A stretch of 64,000 bases of DNA from Polytrichum commune. Its lineage: Eukaryota; Streptophyta; Polytrichopsida; Polytrichales; Polytrichaceae. The DNA lies in NCBI GenBank assembly GCA_950295325.1, contig OX485806.1, forward strand, positions 11,286,001 through 11,350,000, given 5' to 3'. A program made the position numbers and the translations under genes. Of this stretch, positions 13,901-26,704 are shown in pieces; within the stretch, counting starts at the first letter, position 1, and each line of letters starts with the position of its first letter. The notes beneath the pieces are model-generated. The model had not been told where the DNA came from and ran no database searches. It worked only from the letters and a program-made list of their open reading frames with translations.

Positions 13901-14279
13901 TTTTATGTATACGGTAAGGGCTTTGCAGAAATTATGGACCTGGGCCCAAGATTTTCGTAAAGCCGAGATCAAAGGACCTTACCTTGCTTAAAACATGAGG
14001 AGATCCATGCATTCCAAAGATGGTGACATCACATGTGCATTCCACGTTGGCAGCAAAGCCATGGAGGGTGTTGGAAGTGTTGTCCACTTCACTATTGGAA
14101 TCCAGTGGATTTAATGTCATATTTGTTCGTCAACTTTGTGACATTCTTAGTTTCCACTAAGAGAAAGTGTCATATTGTGACATTATTATGCTCAATAAGT
14201 TGATATTAACGGAGTCAAAATGCATTAGTGCTTAGATGAGCAACCAATTTTGGCCAACCCTTTGACTGGAAACCTCACT

Positions 14280-14530
14280 AAGGTTTACGGGTTTTATTCG
14301 ATTACACTTCTTAATCAGACACCTACATTTTGATTGATGTGTAGTTAGGTGAGAATCAAAGAATAACCACAATAAAGACACTTGTTTAAAAGAGATTGGA
14401 CTGCGTCCTCAAATCTTTTTTAAGTACTCCACGCTTGATACGGAACACAATTGGGAGGACCTATGTATTTAGGAAAAAAATCACCAAACATGCACTCTTA
14501 ATAACCATAACTAATTCATGGGAGGTTTGA
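14280..14530 (-). repeat. Dispersed non-coding repeat, inverted copy
   Basis: Read on the minus strand it contains 'agttatggttattaagagtg', 'ataggtcctcccaattgtgt', 'gcagtccaatctctttta' and 'tctttgattctcacc'. These align closely with 63185-63400 on the plus strand, which is the clearest pair in the family. Confidence 0.55.
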
Positions 14531-15963
14531 TTTTCCCTCTGGTTTTTGTTGATGTTTCACCATAGATTTGCAAATGCAACACAAAATTGACGACATGAAA
14601 CTGATAATAGAATTTGGAGAACAAGGAAAACATAACAAATAACACCGTATGTGATCCTTGGTTTGGAGCGGCAAGTCTTTCACAAAAATCTAACGGATCA
14701 TTTGCAATGTCGCATATCCACTTTGGGCTCCATCACCGCCAAGTGGAGATTGGGTGGTGAGTTGCAGTCACAACAAGATATCCACCTGCTCAAGCCGGTT
14801 ATAAATCATAATCAATATGCATATGGACAAAAACCGGAGTTTATAAATGTTACGCTCTATGCATACATTGAAAAATAAGAATAAAAAACAAAAAGAAACA
14901 ACGAAATTGTTGGAAATGTTAACCACTTGAATGAGCAACCGGTTATGGTCAACCTTTCAGCTGGAAACCTCAATGTGTGAGACTGGATTCATATCCATTC
15001 ATCATGTTTCTTTATATTTTCCTTCTTTTTTAATACTCAATTGACATTTTTCAATGAAGAATTTAAAATACATCTCACAAGGCAACTCATTAACCTCAAG
15101 CTAGGTCACAATAGAGCAGCAAGGAGACATTAATTCACTGGGTTGAGACATCAAAAGGATACATCAAAAGTCCACTCCACCACAAATATTTCCTCTTGTG
15201 CCAAATTGCTCAGAAATCCATGTGTAGGGGCAATCTCATCTTTGCATCGTAAACCTGCCACTTGTCTCCATCATAAACCTTAACATGCACAGGTTTCTTT
15301 AACATCATGTATTTGGACACTCTCTTTCAATTCTAGCTTCAAGAACAAATTCTCAAGAATAATCAAGGTCCTTGAGTACATGCATGAACGCAAGCATGGT
15401 TAAATGGTGAGCTCTCGTTAAGTTAGTTGACACCTCGTTGTTGCCCATCTTCGCACACAAAACCTACTTCCATTCAATTGAAGATGTAGCGTCCCTGATG
15501 AAATCATTTTGAAGTTATCCGAACAACCTAAGAATCATTCCATGAGCATTAATTGGAACCTAAACATGCTACTTACGAACACTATGTGAATTAACTTCAA
15601 TCTAGCTCATACCAACAAACCCACAAAATCCACTAGTGAGCTCCACCTTATGTACTAACATAAGTTTAGAACTCCAAATTACATCCATGGACATAGCTAC
15701 ACTAATTTTGCTTCAGTGTTGCCAACACTAATCAACATCAATCCACATTAATTGTCTTGCAACCATTGGGTGGCAACTAGAGAGTGTTCAATGACACTTG
15801 GTGCTATATGACAAGTAATGATGACCAAGTGCTCTAATTAAAAAATCAAATCAATTTTAATGCCGCACTAAATCACATGTTTAGTGTAGCCCAGAAGATG
15901 AAAGTGCAGGAATAGATGTGAATATCTACATTATGCAGGGCATCCTTTTTCAACTACGAGTAT

Positions 15964-16091
15964 ATGAGTCCTAGGCAACTCGTCTTGCAGACATCAAGTT
16001 TTCTTCCGATCTATTGTGGTGGTAGATTTTTATAATTTTGAATGACGCGGGACAATTTTCACCATCACCAGATGAGCTGCCTAGGACTCAT
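15964..16091. mobile_element. MITE-like element, ~130-bp family, best-preserved copy
   Basis: The terminal inverted repeats are nearly perfect: ATGAGTCCTAGGCAACTCGTC at the left, and ATGAGTCCTAGGCAGCTCATC when the right end is read on the minus strand. The element is 128 bp with no ORF. Flanking 'ta' dinucleotides are present on the left, but no clean target duplication was seen. Confidence 0.55.
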
Positions 16092-17705
16092 CCTTCTAGT
16101 GGTCTCACATGCAACTTGAACTAAATGCATTGCTCCACATCCTTCGTTCCAGTATTATGCCAGGATAAGCACTCATAGACATTGAATGCAATCCTGCGAA
16201 AGTAATCTCTACCCTGTCTTTGCAACCATTGATTCTCCTTTGAAGCTTGATCCCACAGATTGAAAAACTTCACCACTCGAAAAACTGCTTCGGTTTCTAT
16301 GGATTGTGGTGTGAGGTGAATTCAATGCTCAGGTCTTGAAACTAGGTTTGGTCACGATCAGTGGAAACACCAAAACACTCATTAATTCCTGATGAATTCT
16401 CCTTCATTTAATGCTTATGTTGAAATTTGAAACCTTGGAATTCTTCATGCCTTTATATTTTCTTATGGACACAAAAGGGATAGATCCTAAACCCAATGAG
16501 ACATAAGTTACTGGATGAGAAGAATCAGATGGGATCATGTCAAATTGACAACCTCTGGTGTTATAAATTCTCTACAACAATTTTATGCGCTAAGAGCAAA
16601 ATAATTGTGGAGTTTACTTCGTGATAATTACAAGCTTCTGTTCAGACTGGAAGACTGTTATAAGCACCTGAAGTTGATTGCAATTTATTTGTTGCATGGA
16701 GGCTGTAATGTCACAGTTAGTCAGATGGGTAAGTTATGTATCTTCTTGCCTGCTCATCCCATGACTGCTCACTTGGTAATCAATATGTAGAAATGTACCC
16801 GACCTACTCTCAGAGATACTTTGGGTTTTTGAGTAGCCGGAATTTAGAATTTATCTAGGTATAAAGTAAATTTAGACTTATGCATGAACTTTGGACATAC
16901 TGAACTTGGATACCTGTAGTTTGTTCCCAGTTCATCAGTAGATTCTATGTTAGAAGATTGAGTGCTATTCGGCAAGGCCTGTTGTTAAGAATGGAGACTA
17001 TAATGGCATATGTTATGATGAGATTGGATTATGTGCTCACAACAAAGATATTGTTCTAGGTTCAAACTTTGACAAAGCTGAGAGAACCTATAATCACTTA
17101 CAAATAAAAACAAACTCTTCCTTTTTGACCTGTTACAATTTTTGCATCTCATGAAACTCCGATCAACACAAACTTGGAAATGATAATCTGCGAGACAATC
17201 CCCGATTCGATGCATCAGTTGAAAATTGTCTCCGGAGTTGGAACCATCCACAATCGGACCACATACCTCAAGGTGAGTGCACCATTCATGTACATATTCG
17301 AGACCTGTACCAGATTCTAACATTCAGATACATATCCAAGTCCGAAACTTATATAACCCAAAGAAATTCATTGTAAGCCATTTACAACTCTCACTTGGAA
17401 AATTTTGAAGATAATCACCGAAACTCCAAAAACAACAAGCTCAACTCTTATGTTCCTTATAATTTTGATTTGCTAATGTCGTCATGAAAATATCATGATG
17501 TTATAAACCTCTACACACGCTGGAAACCAAAAAGTGTCAATCATAATAGGCGCACTCCCCTTATTGCTGTGCTGAACATCCATGAGCGGAAACTTGACCA
17601 AAGGAACCCATCATGACATTCTTCCAAATCCCTTTGTAATGGACCACCACCACTAGGACCTCTTCTCTTGGGTTTGTCCATGTAGCTAAAGTGATACACA
17701 TTTGG

Positions 17706-19003
17706 TTACCACTTGACGAGATCCGTGACAACCACAAGACCCATCAACATTTGCTGTGCCAACATCATGTTAATCCAGTTGTTCGGATCCGGGTCACAAC
17801 ACAGCAACCCGATTTGCAACACCCACGTCATCTTGTTTTGATCGAACTCCGCCCCGAGATTCAGATCCACAACATGGAATAGATCACCTGCCTCATGGGT
17901 GGCGCATACCCAATTAATTAGAATGGATTGCGGGTTGGGTTTAGTTGGTTCCCGGGGCCGCCTTCCTGACGCGACTTCCAACGCGAGCACCTCGAAGATA
18001 TACACGTTGGTTTTTGTGGTGGCTTTGCCAGAGTGCATGAGCTCGGGCATGAAGTAGCCATGCATCCTGCTGAATGTCATTGTGGGTGCCACTTGCAAGC
18101 CGTGGTCAAATAAGCAAGCCAAGCTGAAGTTGGCGAGGTACGCACTGAACTCGCCATCAAGAAGCACATTGCACGGTTTGATGTCACAGTGGAGGATGCA
18201 CTCGCCGCACTCTCGGTTCAAATAGGAGAGCACCGCGGCGGCTCCATTCACGATTTTTAATAGAGGATTTGCCATGGTAGAAGTACAAATTGATCGCAGG
18301 ATTTGACGTTTTCGATTCGAGGTTTGATCCGCCTCAAAATCCTATTGAGGCTTCCGTTCGACATGTACTTCGTACACAAGGAGCATGTTAGTATTGTCAT
18401 AGCACCATCCCTGCAGGTTGACGGGGTTCCGGGGGAAGGACTTGGCTGATGATGGACAAACTTTGGCAACAAACTCGTGCTCTCCCCCATTCTGGAACTT
18501 TTCAGGCGAAATCATTTTGACGGCATGTCGCCCAACTTCCCCTTGTACACGCTTCCGAACTCCTCTCCCTTCCCAAGAAGCTCATCGGAGCTGAAATTTT
18601 TAGTCACAGCTCTCAGCTCCTGGAAGCTGAACTTCCAGGGCCGACCTGGGTCCGCTATTGGAAGAGCATTCAAGGATGGATTTGCAGGGCCAATATTCCT
18701 CATCACCTCCTTCCAGATAATTCCATGCTTGGATCCCCAACATAGCAAGAAACCGATGCCTGTGAGTATCAAAAGAAAGTAAACTGCAGCAACCCCAACA
18801 CCGATACCCACGATGGCCTTAGAGTTCAAAGTGCCCTGGTGAGCTGAAGTAGGCAAGCCGGGACGTTGTGTGACGTTGGAAACAAAAAGAAGTGGCAAAA
18901 GTGCAATTGAAAATCCTGTGAGATTCTGCACTCCCAGTGTGACCCGATCCAGAAACCCTACATACAGGTTATCATTATGGAACGCTTGAGTCAGATCTGC
19001 CAT
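17706..19003 (-). pseudogene. L-type lectin receptor-like kinase pseudogene (partial)
   Basis: Read on the minus strand, this begins with the tail of a legume-lectin ectodomain (DNLYVGFLDRVTLGVQNLTG). A transmembrane helix follows (AIVGIGVGVAAVYFLLILTG), then the kinase: a glycine loop LLGKGEEFGSVYKG, an AVKM lysine, LLVYE/YMSNGSLNRIL, a catalytic loop ILHCDIKPCNVLLD, and an activation and C-lobe region with GKATTKTNVYIFEV and ASGRRP. Such proteins are plasma-membrane receptor kinases in defence or development signalling. The copy is broken: frameshifts near 18530 and 18360, the DFG motif eroded to NFS, APE to MPE, and most of the lectin domain missing upstream. It may also be a truncated duplicate. 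The family call is secure from the order of motifs; lack of function is inferred from the frameshifts. Confidence 0.8.
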
Positions 19004-19392
19004 GATCCAGAGTCTTTACAAGCATACGATGTTGTATCTGGGTCTGTAGAAGTGGAAGTCAGAACTTGATTTTCACTATTGTAGTCTACTTTGCAGGACC
19101 ATTTTCCTTAAATTGGTTGTAGAAAATTGTACACAATGACTCAAACACCATGATTCATTTAACCCCTGGCAGTAATGCAAGGTCCTACTTGCATTAAATG
19201 CTGCATGCTATTCACGAGGGCCGCCATGTAACAGAATCTTACACTTAACACACACGAGGCAAGTGAGCGAGGGGAGAAATGTTGATTATATAGCAAGCAC
19301 ATACTGCATTTGAACGATCAGTTTATAATTGAATAGACATGCATTGAAGCATCTTAAAGGGATAAGGCAAGGAAGATATTACTGCATTAGAA

Positions 19393-19800
19393 GTGATCGT
19401 TTATTGCCACATGTATCTCATGTGGAAAGATATGCCGCCTCCAATGAGCACATTGTTCAGGCAAGTCGAGAATCTCATAGACAAAGTGGCATCAGAGCGT
19501 TGCCGAAATGTTGCCTTCGCAAGGCTAACCCTCAAAGACATCCAAATTATTGGGATACTTGAGAATATCTTGCAGCATATTTGGATCGAGATGTTGAATG
19601 GCGAAATCAACATTTGTCTTGGTATAGTCATGGTGCTCATACATCCACAACTTGATGACACCCTCAAGGGACTCCAAGTCGTGCTTCAAAGTCCTCTATT
19701 TCCCATCAATGATGGCTTGCATTCCACGAGCGACATACTCCACACCTTGAGAAAGCAGCTCCTCTTCATGATCGTTGATGAACTCCATGAATCAGCCACA
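19393..19800 (-). pseudogene. Possible decayed exon of an unidentified protein
   Basis: The minus strand reads as a hydrophilic, helix-like protein (EEELLSQGVEYVARGMQAII, then LWMYEHHDYTKTNVDFAIQH, then DILKYPNNLDVFEG) broken by at least two stops and a frameshift. The plus strand has an uninterrupted 180-codon frame over the same bases, but its composition (Ile, Leu and Cys rich) looks antisense-derived. No family is recognised and confidence is low. Confidence 0.25.
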
Positions 19801-21119
19801 ACAAAGCAAGGAAGTCGGATGTGGAGGAACATACAAGTTTCAATCATTTATGTTAATATTTCATTACAAAATGTTAGGATACATAATGTACCAAACTTTG
19901 TTTCAAAAATAGGCATGGATTTACCTAAAATTTAGGTGTATTTGGATTTATGCATGAATTTGGGCAATCCCAACCGTCTATATGACATACACTAGATTGC
20001 AAAACTACACAAATATGGTGGTTAGCGAACATGGAATACAAACATTTAAGGGTGTGGTTGTTGTGTTGTTGTTTTTGCTATTGTCACTTGATTTTTTTGT
20101 CCCCATAAGTGCACATTTCTTATTATTTTTGGACAAGTGGTTTGTCCAAATATAATTAAATCTCACTTATTTCAACCAGATTTCAATCATCCATGGCAGT
20201 GCTTATAAACTTATTCATAAGGAGTGTCATCAGTGGTTACCACATTGGCACAAAATACCCTATGACAATAAATACATAAAATATACCAACATATATGAGT
20301 CCTAGGCAATCTTCCTACTTTGGTGAAAGAACTTGATGCAAATCTATCACTATGGTAAATTTGCAGATTTTTGGGTGACGTAGGTCAAGTTTCTTATGAT
20401 GTAGGTTAGTTGCCCAAGACCTCATGTCTCCATTCCTTGGACAATTAGCAAGGAAGGTTGGAAAGAAACCACTACGTTGTAGAGAAAATAATAAGTAAAA
20501 ATATTCATGCTCCCTCAACGATTGCATGCCAGGTATCCCATGCAATAATGATTGGATAATGATATAGTTTGAACTTCAAATTAACCAAAAGCCTAAAAAA
20601 ATGCTCACTATGAAAGAATAATAGGACATTTAAATTGCCAATAACATACAAAAAATGAATAAAGAAAAATGAATAAAGATATTAAAGAAAATCTTAAATT
20701 AAATTAAATTAAACAACAAGTATGTTGAAAAGTAAATAAACACAATTGTCCAAAGAGTAACAAAGGTGTGCAAAGGTAGGCTCAAGTTAATAATATGGCA
20801 ACTTTACAACATAATGGTGCAAGCCTACCTTATTGTTAGATTTACTAGTTGAACAAAGATGAAAATCGGCCATAGTGATCCAGGAGTCCCACGTGGAAGG
20901 GTTTTCACTCAATGGATCAAAGGTACGCCGACGATTAGATGCTTATGATTCCCAACAACTCTTATCGACATAGTCGTTTGGCACCTCGATGTTGACTCAT
21001 CACATCCTGGGGTTGAAAAATGTCCCAATGGTTCAATTGTTTGCCGATGAAAGTGGTACATGAATTGGGTTTAGAACGTCGTGAGACGGTTCAATTCCTA
21101 CCTACCATTGGTGTTTAAA
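19801..21119. other. AT-rich non-coding stretch
   Basis: No gene was seen. It contains one MITE-like copy at 20295-20425 and a low-complexity A+T tract at 20640-20760 with repeated 'aaatt'. Confidence 0.4.
20295..20425. mobile_element. MITE-like element, ~130-bp family, copy 4
   Basis: It begins ATGAGTCCTAGGCAATCT and its other end, read on the minus strand, begins ATGAGGTCTTGGGCAACT. The interior 'tgatgcaaatctatcactatgg' and 'gggtgacgtagg' match the copy at 15964. Confidence 0.5.
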
Positions 21120-23280
21120 AGAGAATTGTGAGAGGCTAACCCAACATCTACTAGTAGCTTTGGATCTCCACTTCTCACAGTGGCCTTCAATTTCAAGGAC
21201 GTTGAATTTGAGCCTTTGCCATTGGAACCCCCTTTGAGCCATGAGCTATAATTTGCAATCTACATGAACATTTTGATCAACTCATCCATTATGGCTTTGT
21301 ATAGGCAAGTCATTTTGTTCCTTAATTGTTGCAACCACTTTACAAAATGTGCACCATTTTGGCAAGGTTGCAAGTTGGCATCTTTGCATGCTCGTCTATG
21401 GTCATATCATGAATACATAACTCATGTTAATATTGCATGTACACCACAAAAAACCTCATAAAATACAAAATATCAATAACAAATAATGTATGAATTTGAA
21501 GTAGTCAAAATAAACATGGAACAAGTACTCACCAATAACATGTGATCACCCCCTTATATATATTGGAAATGCCAAAATGCCAACCACTCCAAAAAGTCTG
21601 AGCAACCCCTCTTTTGTGGCAACACCGGAGGATGAACCATCATGAATGAATCACCTGATATTTGTATCCGCATTATCCGTTGCTTTGACGTCTTTGTAAT
21701 CCTTGTAGATTTGCTTGTGTTGAATTGCAAAGATGGGTTCATAGACTTTTGTGACACTTTATTTAAGTTGGCAGACTAGTGGAATAGACAAATGCTTTCA
21801 TAGCTGACCATCAGGAGACTTGGGTCACCGTCTCCATAAATCTTTCTCATAAATTCCAACTGGCTAGTGCATTGTTTGCCATGAACCCCTTGAAATTTAC
21901 AACAAGCACATCATTTTCTACCATAACATTGGTCAAATTCTCCCAAAACAAAGTTTGAGGTACTCCATCCTCGAATCGCATCTCGCAACATGCAATTGTA
22001 AGCACCTTATAATATGTAATATCGTAGACATGGCACACCATCATTGTCCAGTCTTTCAACCATTTGATATGGTCAAACATGATCCAATAATTCTTCATGT
22101 CCTCTCCAATATGCACACACTTCACCAAATCCACTACCCATGAGGTCCACAAACATCTTGAAAACAAACACTTTGTCTTTGGATTTCCTTGGAAACCGAC
22201 TCCCATATATAAACTTGAAAGTAGGGTGGTCTTTGAATGCCATGAATCTAACCATAGTACCCATTTCACTTCGCACGAAACGCTTTGCCCCACACACAAA
22301 GTTACAACAATTAGACAATGATAGTGTTGTGAACTTGTGCATGATGACTTTTAGTGATGTCCCCTAAATGTGATGGTCCTCACTTTGTGAACAAGTTTCT
22401 AGAAGGTAGTCTGCCAGAAATTGTTTACTCGTTGCCTTCATAATAGCTAATTTTTTCTGCAATGGGTGTTTTCATCAACTCACTAAGGTAGGGGTGGCAA
22501 TTTCCGTGCGGGTCCTAAAGTCGACCCCTATGTCGGAAGCACCTTTTTAGGTGTTTTTACCTTGTTTACAAAAGCACCTATCAAGGTGCTTTTACCGTTC
22601 ACAGCGCTGCTAGCATTTCATTGGCTGCCAACGGTTGGTTTAATGCTGCCAGCGGTCGGTTTTAGAAATCCACCCTGTGAATATACCACATACCCTATGT
22701 GCGAGTGTTGGTCACTCTACAAGGTTTCCTTTAAAAATTTGTAGGAAATCATAAACATGCTGGAAATTTTTTATTTTTTCATAGTTGCTCTTGCACCAGC
22801 TTTGCGGAGCGCTCAAAATTTATAAAACAAATAGTTTCAGCATCCCAACTAGGCACATCTGAAATTTGGACGGAAATTGCCACCCCTACCTTAGCAACAC
22901 ACTGGTGAGCAAGGTCCAAAGACTCCTAACATGTGTTCTTAGATACATGGCGGTCATGCACCCCCAAATAAATGTAGGTTCTATACATCCCATGAGTTAT
23001 GGAATGGAAATAAACAATGCGATCATTACACACATCAATATAGATTGGCGTGGAATGACATACCTTACATTCTAACCTAGATTTCTTTGGAGTCACACTA
23101 CCCACATGAAATGGTAAAAGGGTGGATCCAACCCTCTCGCCAAAATTTCTAACACCAACATTACAGTGGAGGTAGTCACAAAAATCGTTGGGGCATTGAA
23201 AATGACCGACACATTTAGAACAACGGAATGTCAATCCAAAATCATTTGAATATGCATTGTCTTCGTGGTGCACCAAGCAT
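21120..23280 (-). pseudogene. MULE-like transposase relic, copy 1
   Basis: Minus-strand fragments align in order with the plus-strand copy at 54.8-57.7 kb. First is a Cys-rich segment (RCSKCVGHFQCPNDFCDYLH, 22926-23276), then a region with KDKVFVFKMFVDL, then VNFKGFMANNALASWNL, then a region matching the second copy's KDYKDTKTMDEAETKYH block near 21700. Known features of MULE (Mutator-like) transposases fit the second copy's CLFHW CxxH-type motif and its SWIM zinc finger. An intron donor gtgagtact on the minus strand near 21510 corresponds to gtgagtacatc at 56230 in the other copy, so both descend from a spliced gene. Many stops and frameshifts and a 411-bp MITE insertion show it is dead. Similarity fades beyond about 21120, so the C-terminal part is missing. 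Confidence 0.65.
22484..22894. mobile_element. 411-bp MITE inserted in the MULE-like relic
   Basis: The ends are inverted copies of about 24 bp, CTAAGGTAGGGGTGGCA at the left and its complement TGCCACCCCTACCTTAG at the right, continuing into TTTCCG with at most one gap. The GGGGTGGCA core recalls hAT-type termini, but no 8-bp target duplication is visible; the flanks are CAACTCA and CAACACA (6 of 7 match). The paralogous sequence at about 55260-55290 lacks this insert, giving an in-window empty site. Confidence 0.7.
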
Positions 23281-24879
23281 GACCATCAATATTTTGTCCA
23301 TTATGTCCATACCATAACGACAGGATGTAGGAACCCCATTTGGTTAAGTTGGCAATACAAAGATGATATCACCATCAAGAGAAGATGGGAGGCACTTCAC
23401 TTAACAAACCTAAATGTTGTCAGAATCTATAGAGGTTATATCCACCTTTAATTGTTTTTTTTTAAATTTACTTGTTCCCAATGCATTTACAATACTAGAT
23501 CCGACTACATAAGAAAAATAAAATGCAAAGGGGGGTGTTGTGAAGCAAACAGAGAAACTCCCCATTTCATGTATTGAGGATTGCATGTAGATTTCAGGGT
23601 TTTAGATCTAGACCTTCACAACACAGTATGTGCATTTCTAAAGGGCAAAAAGATGTGTTAAACAAATCCACCTCGTGATACACATCCTTGTCCAAATTTG
23701 ACAACACAAATTTGTTAACATCACTAGGCTCTTACTTCACAGTGGCAAAACTTGGAATATGCATAGTGTATGTACATGATTTGTTTGTTATGCTAACGGT
23801 AGATGCTTGCATTTGAGAATCTAAAAGACCTATGACTCTGTGCAACTTGCACCCAACGGCCATGTTGATCCACCCTCGCTTCTAATTTTTGCACGAATAT
23901 TGTTTCAAACACTACATATTCACCAAACAACTTGTTCAATGTACATAGTACCAATCTAGAAATTGAACTTCAACCCTAACAATCCTCTAAAACCACAACG
24001 CCACCATCATTGGCCAAGGGCAATGTGAAGGGGACCAAAAACCATGTGCTTTGATGGAAGCCATGATGGAAGGATAGAAAAGGTTCATTATAAAGACAAG
24101 CGTAATTTACATGAAAATTATTGGAGGTGACCCACATCAATATTGTGCCTATGTATATAATTTAAATAATAATTATTATAATATAAACCCATATTGTCAT
24201 ACGCAAAAGGATGCCATAGTAGGTTTGACCCCTTAGCCACTATGTCCTATGAGGTATAGGGCAACCCCTAAGCCCAATAGTGAACTAGAGGATTACTTTG
24301 GATATTGGCAATCATCTTGGAAAGTTTTGCGCACTTGCACAAGTTATGAAGCGATAGGAGAGGAAGAGCGACTTTGAGCTAATTAAGACAACTACAAATG
24401 CACAAAGAAGAATGTGTGACACCCGCAAAGAGACGGCAAAGGAAGAGTAGTTTGAGGTTTTTCCACCAATACGGTAAACAATTGCATAGTTCTAAAATAG
24501 GAAAAGTATTAAGCATAATAGATGTGGTTGACATCGTGGACACAAGAAGGGCTCTTCATTTTGCTTGCAAAAGGGACATAATTAATGAGGCACGAACTAG
24601 CAACAAAAGTGTTGGAACCAATAGTTGCAATGGTGATCACAAAGATGTGGTGAGCGACACAACCTAGGGCCTTCGGACACTTGTGAAGAACAAGAAATAT
24701 TCAAGGAGGTAAGTTGTGATTTTAAATTAAATTAGAAAAATAAATATATATAAGGGTACCTCTAAACAACCCGCCTCATGGCTTGAAAACCACCAGGCTG
24801 TTTTCAAAGGTCTTGTTTTTCATAACGCCATCAGTTGATTTGAACATGTGAAAAAAAATTGTTTCCCAGCACGACACCC
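23281..24879. other. Gene-poor stretch
   Basis: No recognisable gene was seen. A short open frame at 24398-24667 (+) is Lys and Arg rich, has no known motif and is followed by plausible intron-like sequence, but it cannot be supported as a gene. The rest is AT-rich and non-coding. Confidence 0.35.
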
Positions 24880-25511
24880 TTCAAGACTCAATATAATGAT
24901 TCAACAAAAGTTGGCAAAGGTTCAGTTGCATTTGGGTCCACATTGATAACAATGTTTAACTCAGAATTTATGAAATCGTAAAGTGTAGAAGCTTTTTTAG
25001 CCAATTGTTGGAAAACATAAAACAAAATTAGAATTTAAAAATAAGCATAATTACAAAATAAGAAAAAAATCATATGCATACCTGACTCCAAAATGTGGCT
25101 TTGTGTAACCAAACATCAAAAGCCTTATCGGAAAGAGGCATCTTCAAAAACTTCAAAGCCACCCGAAAAGTGGGAGGGGAATTCTAGAGCTTTAACCACT
25201 TAATTTTTTTATTGGAAGTCCACTTTCGATGTTACAAGATGTTGCAGTTATTCTTGATATATTTGTAGCTCATCAAAGGACAAGTCATAATCTTTTTTAA
25301 CTTGAGCTAGGAATTCAAGACATAAAGAGGGTTCTGCAATGGACAAATGCTTTAGAAAACTAGAATCCAACTTGGCACGTTTTGCGTCCATTGCTGCATT
25401 CATAACCTCATATACACCTTCAGAGGACCGGTTTAACTCTGGTGTGAGCTGAAAATATTTTTTTTTTGGCCAAAGCTCCGGCCTCGGCAGTCTCATGCTG
25501 AAAAATAACAA
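24880..25511 (-). pseudogene. Unidentified spliced gene fragment
   Basis: An 87-codon minus-strand frame (25511-25248) reads like protein, with EGVYEVMNAAMDAKRAKLD and CLEFLAQVKKDYDLSFDEL. Downstream segments on the same strand also look coding: KFLKMPLSDKAFDVWLHKA near 25150, followed by gtatgcat, a plausible donor, and KKASTLYDFINSELNIVINV near 24970. Stops lie between the pieces. No family is recognised. It could be a host gene relic or transposon cargo. Confidence 0.3.
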
Positions 25512-26375
25512 AAACTATTAAACAAGCACAACAATATGATGTAAATATTAACATGTAAAAATGTCATGAATTAAAAAATGAAAACATGCAAAAAAAAACT
25601 TCCATCTAGTTGCTTAGAGTTGGATGGAACATTACCAAAAGAATTAGTGGTAACCATCTGCTAAAAAAATAATAAGATTTTTTTTCAAAAACAAGGAATG
25701 ATAGAAAACAAAGAAAGTAGAGGATTTCAACAAATATTTAGTCATGAAAGATGAAATAACATAAAAAATATTATACGAAGAAGATGTAGAAAAAAAATAT
25801 AATGAAGATGTAACAAATATATTTAGATGAATTCAGTCATATTTAAAAAATTTATGAAAAATTAAAGAGGCCTAATTACGAGATGTATCACAAAGAAAAA
25901 AAATTCATAATGTACCGAGGGAGTACATTGAACTAGAAATCTTAGGCAACACAAAAACAACGGACTTTAGGAATTTTTTTAAAACTTCAAAAGCATCCTT
26001 AAATCCTCAACAAAATCAGCCAAACTCACAAAGTTTGATTCTATAATCACAAACATTTTGAACATAAACAGAGTTGATCCAATAAAATTTTCAAATCGCT
26101 AAAAAAAACTCTACCAATTTTGGACTTAGAAATAAAATTGAAAAAAAAAACCATGTCTTCACCACTATACCAAACTTCAAAGTCCTTGCATTCAAATTTA
26201 TAAGAGATTGCACTCTGGGCATTGGTCTACCGCCAACACCATCGATCCCATTTTTTTTCCAACAGGGTGTCATGTAAATAGCGATCGTGTGTCACTGCAG
26301 CTCGAGTACCAACCACCACTAACAAACAACACTAAAACATAGCAAAGTCACACATAAACAACACACCTCGACATG
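25512..26375. other. A-rich non-coding stretch, possible 3' LTR remnant at its right end
   Basis: This is poly-A-rich, low-complexity sequence without genes. Immediately beyond the polypurine tract, the minus strand reads TGTCGAGGTGTGTTG, which could begin an LTR, but no second copy of it was found near 36 kb, so no LTR is called. Confidence 0.3.
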
Positions 26376-26392
26376 CCCCCCCCCTCAGCTGA
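26376..26392 (-). other. Polypurine tract candidate
   Basis: The minus strand reads GCTGAGGGGGGGGGGCATG directly downstream of the end of pol, the place and base content expected of the plus-strand primer of an LTR retrotransposon. It is followed by TG, the usual first two bases of an LTR. Confidence 0.45.
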
Positions 26393-26704
26393 CTATGGAG
26401 TCCCGCCAAGCAGCTAGGACCAATGCCAATCTAAAGGGCATGGATAATGAAAGATTGCTCCGCAACTAACTAGTGTGGCAAACGTTATTCTAAGGAACTG
26501 TAGGCTGGGTGCAAGGTGAGCCCCATCCTTAATTGCCTCTGATGTTTGGCCATCAGATCCCAAATAATTAAATCCACCGCCTCATGTTGATTGCGTCTCT
26601 ATGCCATAACTCCTCATTTTCCATTTGGGCAGGCACAAGATGATGAAAACCACACAGGATCATTGAGTATGATTGGTGGAAGCACCAAGTACCGAAGATC
26701 CTCG

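Larger units (their letters stand above)
9321..17705. other. Gene-free stretch with repeats
   Basis: No convincing gene was seen on either strand. ORFs are short and composition-driven. The stretch contains several copies of the dispersed repeat (10735-11115, 11430-11900, 13640-13900 and, inverted, 14280-14530), two MITE-like copies (11736, 15964), a strong hairpin at 12461-12540, and a near-duplicate segment of about 45 bp (14232-14280 and 14930-14975, both with gagcaacc...ggaaacctca). Confidence 0.5.

Noticed and set aside
19393-19935. 180-codon plus-strand frame without stops
   Set aside because: The minus strand over the same bases reads more like protein; the plus frame looks antisense-derived. 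Neither can be assigned.
26091-26273. 60-codon minus-strand frame
   Set aside because: Short, no motif, in A-rich DNA next to the element's end.
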